24,641 nt of DNA, from the NCBI GenBank assembly GCA_937974135.1, contig CALJIH010000139.1, forward strand, positions 1-24,641. Direction: 5' to 3'. Positions 14,901-22,055 of this stretch are shown here, piece by piece (position 1 is the first letter of the stretch; each line of letters starts with the position of its first letter). The position numbers and the translations under genes are program-made. This DNA comes from an uncultured Cocleimonas sp. Its GTDB lineage: Bacteria > Pseudomonadota > Gammaproteobacteria > Thiotrichales > Thiotrichaceae. The notes under the pieces are model-generated. The model did no database searches and was not told the DNA's origin. It saw only the letters and a list, made by a program, of their open reading frames with translations.

Positions 14901-15622
14901 TAGTTGTTCTCCTGTTGATGAGATATAACGCTAGCATTCAATTTTTCTAATGAAAATAAGTTATCCATATTTTCTTCAGCATAAAGCAAAGTGCTTTTAA
15001 CCGCATTGACTATTGCACGTGGGGTTATGGTGGCACCTGTAAATTGATCGAAGTCACCACCATCCTTTTTTACAAGCCAACGCTCAAGCTTCGGATTGCT
15101 AAGCGATTTATCATTGAAATCAAAGACCCAAGGCGTTTTATTGGCAGGTGTTTTTGCAATTTCCATTTTATCCCCCAAACCTGGGGTTTCTTTGTGCTTA
15201 ACCACTCGCACACCTGTAATTGTGTTATCAGTCGCGTTAACACCAACCAATAAAGTGATCGCTCCGCTATAGCCATTATTGGTAGTAACTTCAAATATGG
15301 CAGTTGTTGGCTGATTAGATTGAGTGGCTAAATACACGGGTGTGTCGTTAATAAAACCCGTATCCGCTTTTTTTAGAATAATTTTATTATTCAGGAGATC
15401 ATTATCATAGCTATCTTGTGGAATAATCTCATTCAGTGCTTTTAGCAACATTGCCTTTTGATTTTCAGCTATTTTATTTGCCGTTAATTTATCCGTTATC
15501 GCGACAAAAAATACGCTAATAAACGCAAACAAGGCTAAAGATAAACCAGCCTTTTTCATTGCCACACTGTGACTATCATTTTCAGATACAAACGAATCAA
15601 GGATTGCTCGAATAAAACGCAT
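14900..15622 (-). CDS. rnfG: Rnf complex FMN-binding subunit RnfG
   Basis: 240 aa. One N-terminal membrane helix (about 25-44) anchors a periplasmic FMN-binding domain. The covalent flavin motif TGAT is at 195-198 in FDQFTGATITP; Thr198 is the expected phosphodiester-linked FMN site. HKETPGLGDKMEI (143-155) is another family hallmark. The gene overlaps rnfD and rnfE by one base each. It passes electrons within the Rnf complex. Confidence 0.96.
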   Translation of the reverse strand: MRFIRAILDSFVSENDSHSVAMKKAGLSLALFAFISVFFVAITDKLTANKIAENQKAMLLKALNEIIPQDSYDNDLLNNKIILKKADTGFINDTPVYLATQSNQPTTAIFEVTTNNGYSGAITLLVGVNATDNTITGVRVVKHKETPGLGDKMEIAKTPANKTPWVFDFNDKSLSNPKLERWLVKKDGGDFDQFTGATITPRAIVNAVKSTLLYAEENMDNLFSLEKLNASVISHQQENN

Positions 15623-16656
15623 TATTGCTTATCCTTGTTATTTTTACTTTGTCCATATACACGCGGTTGAGTGTAATAATCGATTAAAGGCACTGCCATG
15701 TTCATGATCAACACGGAAAAAGCAATCGCGTCAGGGTAATTGCCCCAAGTACGAATGATATAAATCAATAAACCAATCGCGCCACCGTATATGATTTTGC
15801 CCATTGGCGTGGTGCTTGCGGATACGGGATCCGTTGCAATAAAAAAAGCCCCCAAAATACTTGCACCACTAATGAGATGAAACAAAGGACTGGCAAAACT
15901 GGCAGGAGAAAATAAGTAAAAAACGGATGAAATAAGGAACAATGAACCCAGCAAAGCCGCAGGTATTTGCCAATGGATTATTTTTTTGTACAGTAACCAT
16001 GCACCCCCAAGAGCAAAGGCTAAACTGCTCCATAGCCAGGTATTGTTGGAGGCACTTTTAAGATAGGGCGATTGTGTCACTATTGTTGAATAATCGGTTC
16101 CAGCACGAAGTTCGGTTTTTACTTCATCTAAAGGTGTTGCCATGGTTATGGCATCCCATTCTGGGGTAGCTTCACTAAATATTAATGTGAAACTTTCAGT
16201 AAAGCTTAGTAAGGGATTATTTGGATTAATCCACTGACTCATTTCAAATGGAAACGAAACAATTAATACCGCATAACCCACCATAGCGGGATTGAAAGGG
16301 TTATATCCAATGCCCCCATAGAGTTGTTTAGCAACAATAATGGCAAAAAATATTCCAATAAATACTATCCACCAAGGCATTAAGGGAGGCAAGGTAAGTG
16401 CAAATAACCAAGCTGCAGTAACTGCACTTAAATCATTTAAAAAAGGCATGATAGGTCGCTTGCGAAGTTTCAATGCGACTGCTTCTAATGCTAGGGCGAA
16501 GATAATGGCTAAAACAATATTAAATAATATCCCCCAACCAAAGAATAAACACATCACAACGGTGCCGGGCATCAAGGCATACAATACTTGAAGCATAATG
16601 CCATTGACATTACTTGTGCTGTTATAAAACGGGGATGTTTTGTTTTTAAATTTCAT
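15622..16656 (-). CDS. rnfD: Rnf complex FMN-binding membrane subunit RnfD
   Basis: 344 aa with about ten membrane helices. YGGIGYNPFNPAMVGYAVLIVSFP and ATDPVSASTTPMGKIIYGG are family hallmarks; the Ser/Thr-rich SASTTP segment holds the residue expected to carry covalent FMN. It shares ancestry with NqrB of the sodium-pumping NADH:quinone oxidoreductase. The gene begins 6 bp after rnfC. Whether the complex moves sodium ions or protons cannot be told from the sequence. Confidence 0.96.
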   Translation of the reverse strand: MKFKNKTSPFYNSTSNVNGIMLQVLYALMPGTVVMCLFFGWGILFNIVLAIIFALALEAVALKLRKRPIMPFLNDLSAVTAAWLFALTLPPLMPWWIVFIGIFFAIIVAKQLYGGIGYNPFNPAMVGYAVLIVSFPFEMSQWINPNNPLLSFTESFTLIFSEATPEWDAITMATPLDEVKTELRAGTDYSTIVTQSPYLKSASNNTWLWSSLAFALGGAWLLYKKIIHWQIPAALLGSLFLISSVFYLFSPASFASPLFHLISGASILGAFFIATDPVSASTTPMGKIIYGGAIGLLIYIIRTWGNYPDAIAFSVLIMNMAVPLIDYYTQPRVYGQSKNNKDKQ

Positions 16657-16662
16657 GCGCTT

Positions 16663-18372
16663 TTATTCTTCTTGAGCTGATTGTTTTTCAGCTTCCGCCG
16701 CTTGCTGTCGTTCTAATTTTTTCGCTTTTGCGCGTTCCATGGCGGCTTTTATCGCAGCTTGTTTTGGATCTTCGGTATTGCTATCTGAGTTTGATTTTAC
16801 TGCTTCGGCTTTTTTCTTTTGTAAAGCAGCTTTATGCGCCGCACGTTTTTCTTCGCGTTCGCGTTTATCCCGTTCACGCCTAAACTGTAAAAACTCAAAA
16901 CGCTCGCGGGCGAGACTCGACTTTTCATTTGCGATTGCTTGCTCACGTAATTCTGTTTTAGCGAAGCGGTAATAATCAACCAATGGTATATGGCTAGGGC
17001 AAACATAACTGCAACAACCACAATCAATACAATCGCGTAAATTATGCTGTACAGCTTTCTCCAGATCTTTTGCACGAATATGCCAATACAATTGCTGTGG
17101 TAATAAATTCACCGGACACACATCCATACATTTACCACAACGAATACAAGGCAGCGTCGGTTGTTGTGAATATTCCGAATTCGATTCGTTCAATTCTTTT
17201 GAGGAGATAAACAAGGCGCAATTCGTCGCTTTAACGATGGGTGCGGTATCCTCTTCTAGGGCAAATCCCATCATCGGACCACCCATAATAAGATGATCTG
17301 CTTTATTCGTATATCCACCCGCTTGTTGTGCTAGATGATTAAACGAAGTACCAATCAGTACTTCCATATTCTGAGGGTTTTGAATGCCGTTACCTGTCAC
17401 TGTAACAATACGTGAAATCAATGCTTCGCCATTAATTACCGCATTGTAGATACTGTAAATTGTTCCTGGATTAAGGCATAACAAACCGAGATCACGCGGT
17501 CTACCACCACTTGGTACTTCCAGTCCAGTGAGAATTTCAATCAGTTGTTTTTCGCCACCGCTGGGATATTTGGTGGGTATCGTAACCACTTCAATCGTGT
17601 TTTTATTAGCGCAAACTTCTTCCAAGGCTTTGATAGCTAAGGGCTTATTGTCTTCGATGGCGATAATACAATTCTGCGGTTTTAGCATATGCAACAGAAT
17701 CTCTATTCCTTGTAAGATTTGCTCACTACGCTCGCGCATAAGTAGGTCATCGCAACTGATATAGGGTTCACACTCAGCGCCGTTTACAACTAACGTTTCT
17801 AGCTTTGGACGATAGTTTCCATCAATGTGCATTGAGGTATGAAACTCAGCCGCATTCACCTTTAAGGAGGTTGGAAAAGCTGCGCCACCCAAGCCAACAA
17901 TGCCGCATTGTTGGATGCGTTCTAATAACACTTCAATTTCAGTGTTTTCAAAGTCAGTTATAGGGGGTAATTTATGTGCTCCCCAATCTTCCTTTTGATC
18001 ACATTCGATAACCACGCAAAGGCCTTGTAATCCAGAGGCATGCGGAATGAGTTTTTCGGCAATCTTAATGACTTTGCCAGATGTTGGTGCATGAATATTC
18101 GCACTAAGTTTACCTGTTTGTTGAGCAATGAGTTGTCCTTTTTTAACATGCTCACCAATTTCTACGATGGGTTCCGCACCTTGTCCAATACTCTGTTGTA
18201 AGGGAACGGTAAGATGTGTTGGAATATCAGCAATTTTTATTGGATGATGATTCGACATCTCCTTATTAAACTTAGGATGTACACCACCATGGAAGTCCCA
18301 TAGTTTTCGTTGTGCAGAACGTCTTATCTCGGCAGTAGTATTGGCTTGCAAAATCTTAATAGTGGCAGTCAT
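16663..18372 (-). CDS. rnfC: Rnf complex NADH/ferredoxin-side subunit RnfC
   Basis: 569 aa. An N-terminal barrel-sandwich segment (FHGGVHP at 27-33, GKLSANIHAPTSGKV at 87-101) is followed by the NuoF-like flavin/NAD region (GLGGAAFPTSLKV at 160-172, NGAECEPYISCD at 197-208, YPSGGEKQLI). Two [4Fe-4S] motifs come next: CIRCGKCMDVCP at 409-420 and CIDCGCCSYVCP at 448-459. The last 90 residues are rich in Lys, Arg, Ala and Gln and probably form a coiled coil, as in other gammaproteobacterial RnfC, though shorter than in E. coli. The gene overlaps rnfB by 4 bp. Confidence 0.97.
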   Translation of the reverse strand: MTATIKILQANTTAEIRRSAQRKLWDFHGGVHPKFNKEMSNHHPIKIADIPTHLTVPLQQSIGQGAEPIVEIGEHVKKGQLIAQQTGKLSANIHAPTSGKVIKIAEKLIPHASGLQGLCVVIECDQKEDWGAHKLPPITDFENTEIEVLLERIQQCGIVGLGGAAFPTSLKVNAAEFHTSMHIDGNYRPKLETLVVNGAECEPYISCDDLLMRERSEQILQGIEILLHMLKPQNCIIAIEDNKPLAIKALEEVCANKNTIEVVTIPTKYPSGGEKQLIEILTGLEVPSGGRPRDLGLLCLNPGTIYSIYNAVINGEALISRIVTVTGNGIQNPQNMEVLIGTSFNHLAQQAGGYTNKADHLIMGGPMMGFALEEDTAPIVKATNCALFISSKELNESNSEYSQQPTLPCIRCGKCMDVCPVNLLPQQLYWHIRAKDLEKAVQHNLRDCIDCGCCSYVCPSHIPLVDYYRFAKTELREQAIANEKSSLARERFEFLQFRRERDKREREEKRAAHKAALQKKKAEAVKSNSDSNTEDPKQAAIKAAMERAKAKKLERQQAAEAEKQSAQEE

Positions 18373-18998
18373 ATTGAAGACCCACTGTTATCTTCAGATG
18401 TGATTTTTGCTTCATCGACAGGTACTAGGGGAATAACAGGGTATTTTGCTAATTCCTCTTCGATCGGTTTTGGTTCATACCATTTCCAATTAGACGTGGT
18501 AGTTTTTCGCGGCACCATTTCAATACAGTCAACAGGGCAGGGAGGCAGGCATAAATCACATCCGGTACATTCGTCTTCGATTACTGTATGCATGAGTTTG
18601 GCGGCACCAACAATGGCATCCACAGGGCAGGCCTGAATGCATAAGGTACATCCGATACAGTCTTTCTCGATGATCACAGCGACATTTGGCATGTCGAGTT
18701 CTACACCCGCCTCTTCATCGAGTTCCAGTGGCTCGACATCCAATAGATCTGCCAAGGCTAGAATGGTTGTTTCGCCACCCGGTGGGCATTTATTAATAGC
18801 GGCCTCACCATTCGCGATAGCCTCGGCATAAGGACGACAACCTGCATAACTGCATTGTCCACATTGAGTTTGGGGGAGGAGATTATCCACCTGATCTACC
18901 AAAGGATCACCTTCGACTTTAAACTTTACCGAGGCATAACCTAGGATCAAGCCAAACACGACCGCAAGGCCTACAAGGATAAAAATTGCGCTAATCAT
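18369..18998 (-). CDS. rnfB: Rnf complex iron-sulfur subunit RnfB
   Basis: 209 aa. One N-terminal membrane helix, then the four-cysteine cluster CGQCSYAGCRPYAEAI...CPPGG (about 46-76) and two ferredoxin-type motifs, CIGCTLCIQACPVDAI and CTGCDLCLPPCPVDCI, each expected to bind [4Fe-4S]. It is the likely electron entry or exit point toward ferredoxin. The length is near the family norm. It overlaps rnfA and rnfC by 4 bp each. Confidence 0.97.
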   Translation of the reverse strand: MISAIFILVGLAVVFGLILGYASVKFKVEGDPLVDQVDNLLPQTQCGQCSYAGCRPYAEAIANGEAAINKCPPGGETTILALADLLDVEPLELDEEAGVELDMPNVAVIIEKDCIGCTLCIQACPVDAIVGAAKLMHTVIEDECTGCDLCLPPCPVDCIEMVPRKTTTSNWKWYEPKPIEEELAKYPVIPLVPVDEAKITSEDNSGSSI

Positions 18999-19579
18999 GA
19001 CGCTTTAATTAGGCCCGTGAATCCCATAAAGGCCAGCGCCATTAGGCCAGCTGTAATCATCCCGATTGCATTTCCTTGAAAGGCTTCAGGAATATCAGAT
19101 GCGGCTAAACGTTCTCGCATCGCGGCAAAAAATACCAGCACCATAGTAAAACCAAGGGCAGAACCAAAGCCATACAAAGCGGATTCTAAAAAGGCATTGG
19201 ATTGTTGAACATTCAATAGAGCTACCCCTAACACCGCACAATTAGTGGTGATTAGCGGTAAGTAAATACCCAAAACATTGTGTAGTAGTGGGCTGGTTTT
19301 ATGCACGACTAATTCGGTGAAGCCAACAATAGCTGCAATCACTAAAATGAAACTTATGGTACGCAGATATTCTAAACCAAAGGGTTCGAGTAAAAATTCA
19401 TGAACAAGGTAGCTTGTAATCGATGCCAGAGTTAACACAAAAGTTGTTGCCAATCCCATACCAATAGCAGTTTCAAGCTTGCGCGAAACACCCATGAACG
19501 GACACAGACCAAGGAATTGCGCAAGCACAATATTGTTCACCCAAACGGTACCGATAATGATAAGAATATATTCTGACAT
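18995..19579 (-). CDS. rnfA: Rnf complex membrane subunit RnfA
   Basis: 194 aa, six membrane helices. The N-terminal WVNNIVLAQFLGLCPFMGVSR and ITTNCAVLGVALLN are family hallmarks; RnfA and RnfE are distant relatives with opposite topology. First gene of rnfABCDGE. No good Shine-Dalgarno sequence precedes the ATG, and no clear promoter is seen in the 225 bp upstream, which hold two palindromes and motif copy 7. In E. coli the homologous Rsx complex keeps SoxR reduced; elsewhere Rnf supplies reduced ferredoxin. Confidence 0.97.
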   Translation of the reverse strand: MSEYILIIIGTVWVNNIVLAQFLGLCPFMGVSRKLETAIGMGLATTFVLTLASITSYLVHEFLLEPFGLEYLRTISFILVIAAIVGFTELVVHKTSPLLHNVLGIYLPLITTNCAVLGVALLNVQQSNAFLESALYGFGSALGFTMVLVFFAAMRERLAASDIPEAFQGNAIGMITAGLMALAFMGFTGLIKAS

Positions 19580-19661
19580 GTTTCGTTTAAATCTTTTGAA
19601 AACTCACAAAGCGTCTACAGTAAAATTGGACGCTATATTGCCATAGTTTCACGCAGATCTA

Positions 19662-19675
19662 CGTTAATTTTAACG
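19662..19675. promoter_or_regulatory. Palindrome CGTTAATTTTAACG upstream of rnfA
   Basis: Six-base perfect arms around TT, about 90 bp before the rnfA start. A possible regulator site; no matching copy was noticed elsewhere in the window. Confidence 0.3.
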
Positions 19676-19741
19676 GCTTTGTTGTAAAAACCAAGTATTT
19701 TACTAGGTTATTTTGATGAGAAGTTAAACAACAAGCATAAA

Positions 19742-19758
19742 TAACTAATCGTTAGTTA
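19742..19758. other. AT-rich inverted repeat beside motif copy 7
   Basis: TAACTAA and TTAGTTA, seven-base perfect arms with a 3-bp centre, between the iclR-family gene and rnfA. Read on the minus strand it is followed by TTTAT, so it could be a weak terminator for the regulator gene or an operator for rnf. Confidence 0.35.
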
Positions 19759-19766
19759 AAACAGTT

Positions 19767-19787
19767 AAAAGTAGGGGGGTGTCTTTT
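19767..19787 (+). repeat. Dispersed G-run motif, copy 7 (type A, exact core)
   Basis: Exact core followed by TTTT, 17 bp beyond the stop of the IclR-family gene and about 190 bp before rnfA. Confidence 0.9.
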
Positions 19788-19804
19788 ACACAGTGATTTT
19801 TAAT

Positions 19805-20593
19805 CTAATTCCGATCTTTGTTGCAATAACTTTCTGCGAGAGCATCCGCAGCATGATGCAAAGAGGGAATATATTCGCTCAAACTTTCTATTGTTTGTCG
19901 CGTGGTTGGGGCGTGTACAGCAACGGTAAAGCAAATCCGATTCTTATTATCAAAAACTGGTACAGCGATTGCAATCATACCATCGATAAATTCTTCATTA
20001 TCGAATGCAATAGCTTGTTTTTTAATGATTTTTAGCTGTGTATTTAACTCATCAATGGATGTAATCGTATGTTCTGTTGATGCGGCTAATGGGGCTGCTT
20101 CTAAAATTCGTTGTCTATCACTCTTCTTCATATAAGCGAGGAATAACTTACCGCTCGCGGTAGCGTGCAAGGGTAATTTTGAACCCGGATGTAAGTTGAT
20201 TTTAATCGGCCAATTACACTCCACACGATCAAAATACACCGTATGATAACCGTCGAGCATAGTACAGTTACAGGTTTCACCGATTTCGTTTGAAAGTGCT
20301 TCTAAAATCGCGCGTCGCGGTGCGCCAATGGAATTATTGGATAGAATACTCGTGGAAAATTCTTTGAGTTTCAGACCTATAACGAATCGTTTATCGCTAG
20401 GATTTCGTTGTAAATAATTTTCTTCTTCGAGCTGAGAGGCGATGCGGTGCACAGTGGGTTTTGCAAGCCCTAATTCGTTCACTAAATCCGCAATGGATAA
20501 TGGTCTGGATGAATTCGCGACAGCATTCATGATTGCGAGACCACGTAACAGTGTTGAATTTGGAGTACTAGAATTACTGGGGTTTGAAGCCAT
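19805..20593 (-). CDS. IclR-family transcriptional regulator
   Basis: 262 aa from the chosen ATG. The N-terminal winged helix reads LRGLAIMNAVANSSRPLSIADLVNELGLAKPTVHRIASQLEEENYLQR; the C-terminal effector domain has the family stretch KLPLHATASGKLFLAYM and ends with GMIAIAVPVFDNKNRICFTVAVHAP. The frame runs 17 codons further upstream to 20644, but that extension contains a near-perfect 17-bp palindrome likely to be an operator, so I prefer ATG at 20593, though its ribosome site is weak. Its place near the hps genes suggests a link with sulfonate use or with rnfA, but the LacI-type operator at hpsN fits the other regulator better. Its ligand is unknown. Confidence 0.87.
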   Translation of the reverse strand: MASNPSNSSTPNSTLLRGLAIMNAVANSSRPLSIADLVNELGLAKPTVHRIASQLEEENYLQRNPSDKRFVIGLKLKEFSTSILSNNSIGAPRRAILEALSNEIGETCNCTMLDGYHTVYFDRVECNWPIKINLHPGSKLPLHATASGKLFLAYMKKSDRQRILEAAPLAASTEHTITSIDELNTQLKIIKKQAIAFDNEEFIDGMIAIAVPVFDNKNRICFTVAVHAPTTRQTIESLSEYIPSLHHAADALAESYCNKDRN

Positions 20594-20619
20594 ATTTATA
20601 ACGGTATTCTCAACTACGA

Positions 20620-20636
20620 ATGCATTTAAATTGCAT
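20620..20636. promoter_or_regulatory. Candidate IclR-type operator before the iclR-family gene
   Basis: ATGCATTTAAATTGCAT is a 17-bp palindrome with one mismatched pair around a central A, about 27 bp before the chosen start. The site suits autoregulation, which is common in this family. Confidence 0.45.
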
Positions 20637-20711
20637 ACATACATTATGGCACTTTTCTTGGTTAAATTCTGCTAGTGCTATGAATAAATGAAAAATAATT
20701 TTGAAATGGGC

Positions 20712-20735
20712 AAAAAGGTGGGGGGTGTCTTTTTT
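20712..20735 (+). repeat. Dispersed G-run motif, copy 8 (type A), touching a stop codon
   Basis: A run, then GGTGGGGGGTGTC, then six T. It differs from the core at two positions. The last two T belong to the TAA stop codon of the lacI-family gene (20734-20736), the closest approach of any copy to a coding sequence. Confidence 0.8.
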
Positions 20736-21759
20736 ATGTTTTACTGGGTACTTTGCCAGTCGTTTCTCTAATCACCAGCTCGGCTGTTAATTCTATGCGC
20801 TTAAGTTCGGTAGATTTATTCTGAATTTGTTCGAGAATATATTCGGCGGCATGTTCACCCATCCGTTTCGAAGGAGAGTTGATGGTTGTTAATGCAGGGC
20901 TGAGAAAACGCGTCAATTCCATATTGTCGAAACCAGTAATTGATAACTGTTCAGGTACTTTTAAACTGCGTTCGCGTGCAGCTGATAGAGCACCTATGGC
21001 CAAAACGTCATTACCACAACTCACCGCTGTCGTTTCTGGATGTCGGTCTAATAATTCGTGCAAAGATTTATTGGCTTGTTCAACAGAATAACGACATTCG
21101 ATGATTTTACTTTCGGGTATTTCTAAACCGACATTTTTTAATGTTTGTTGAATGCCCTGAAAACGTAATAGGGCACGGTCATTATTTTCTTGAAAGCCTG
21201 AAATAATACCAAATTCAGTATGTCCTAAATCCAATAAATGTTCTGCTAATTGCTGTCCAGCTTTGAGATGATCGAAACCAATACAACTGTATTTTGACTG
21301 TGCGTTGTAGGTCCACAAATTCACGTAGGGAATCGCATGCTTTTTGATAGCGTCATAAACTTTAGGATGATGCATTTCACCGACTAATACGATGCCATCA
21401 ATTCCGCGAGATAATAAGGAATTGACCTCGCGTAATTCCTCATCGAGTGAGTAGCCGCTATTTGCGAGTAATAAGGTGTAATTGGCTCGAGTAAGCCCTG
21501 ATTGCAGATGTTGAATGGCTTCAGAAAAAATCGCGTTATCAATCGTAGGTACAATCGCACCAATGGTATGCGTACGTCTTGAAGCAAGGGCGCGAGCAGC
21601 ACCAGAAGGTACATAGCCTAATTGCTGAATCGCTTTGCTGATACGTTCACGCACCTCAGGTTTAACCTTATCAGGAAGGTTCAAACAACGTGAGACGGTT
21701 GCGGTTGAAACTTCAGCTTGTTCAGCGACATCTGCAATTGTTGGTGTTCTATTTGTCAT
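20734..21759 (-). CDS. LacI-family transcriptional regulator, likely repressor of hpsNO
   Basis: 341 aa. The N-terminal DNA-binding domain TPTIADVAEQAEVSTATVSRCLN (5-27) and hinge helix region GYVPSGAARALASRR (48-62) are typical; a periplasmic-binding-protein-like sensor domain covers about 63-335, with ITGFDNMELTRFLSPALTTI near 275-294. It is divergent from hpsN, and the intergenic region holds a perfect 16-bp palindrome of the LacI/GalR kind (central CG) over the hpsN -10, so repression of hpsN relieved by a DHPS-pathway compound is the simplest model. It resembles GntR/gluconate-type members in overall layout. The effector is an inference. The start ATG lacks a strong Shine-Dalgarno sequence. 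Confidence 0.9.
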   Translation of the reverse strand: MTNRTPTIADVAEQAEVSTATVSRCLNLPDKVKPEVRERISKAIQQLGYVPSGAARALASRRTHTIGAIVPTIDNAIFSEAIQHLQSGLTRANYTLLLANSGYSLDEELREVNSLLSRGIDGIVLVGEMHHPKVYDAIKKHAIPYVNLWTYNAQSKYSCIGFDHLKAGQQLAEHLLDLGHTEFGIISGFQENNDRALLRFQGIQQTLKNVGLEIPESKIIECRYSVEQANKSLHELLDRHPETTAVSCGNDVLAIGALSAARERSLKVPEQLSITGFDNMELTRFLSPALTTINSPSKRMGEHAAEYILEQIQNKSTELKRIELTAELVIRETTGKVPSKT

Positions 21760-21831
21760 GCAATAACTTGAGTCTTCCTATGCTGTATATAGTAATTGAA
21801 AATCAAAAGCTTATATATCTTAAAAAACCTG

Positions 21832-21867
21832 TATTGAGCCTGTCGAAATGACACCCCCCTACTTTTT
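21832..21867 (-). repeat. Dispersed G-run motif, copy 9 (type B, exact core, inverted)
   Basis: On the minus strand an exact core (21850-21867) is followed by ATTTCGACAGGCTCAATA rather than the T tract. It lies in the divergent gap between the lacI-family gene and hpsN, 22 bp upstream of the hpsN -35 element. Confidence 0.88.
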
Positions 21868-21889
21868 GCGGGTTTTTCTCACTCTGTAG

Positions 21890-21919
21890 TTGACATAAGC
21901 TCATTTCGAGGCATAGAAT
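21890..21919 (+). promoter_or_regulatory. Sigma-70 promoter of hpsNO
   Basis: -35 TTGACA (21890-21895), 18-bp spacer, -10 TAGAAT (21914-21919). The best promoter match in the window. It implies a leader of about 130 nt before the hpsN ATG. Confidence 0.75.
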
Positions 21920-21933
21920 GTAAGCGCTTACAT
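21918..21933. promoter_or_regulatory. LacI-type operator ATGTAAGCGCTTACAT
   Basis: A perfect 16-bp palindrome with the central CG typical of LacI/GalR operators, overlapping the end of the -10 and the expected transcription start. Binding would block initiation. The divergent LacI-family regulator is the obvious partner. Confidence 0.82.
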
Positions 21934-21956
21934 AATATCATTTATTAGTGAGAATA

Positions 21957-22036
21957 CCTAGTTGCAATGTTCATTTGCTTCACATACAACTAGGAGAAAT
22001 CAAATTATCAAAGGTTTTCAGAATCATTCTGATAAT
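21957..22036 (+). promoter_or_regulatory. Structured 5' leader of hpsN
   Basis: Three inverted repeats: CCTAGTTG (21957-21964) / CAACTAGG (21987-21994), perfect with a 22-nt loop; ATTATCA (22004-22010) / TGATAAT (22030-22036); and TCAGAA / TTCTGA (22018-22032) with a 3-nt loop. The last two share bases and exclude each other. No T tract follows. They could stabilise the mRNA, bind a protein or form a small switch. Confidence 0.45.
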
Positions 22037-22055
22037 CCAAAACGGAGTTATCCCC

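Noticed and set aside
16739..16972. Open frame on the + strand inside rnfC
   Set aside because: A shadow of the low-complexity Lys/Ala-rich tail of RnfC; its Ser/Arg/Phe-rich product is an artefact of that composition.
21948..22055. N-terminal extension of HpsN from a GTG start
   Set aside because: It would code through the leader hairpins; GGAG before ATG 22056 and the family N-terminus support the shorter protein.
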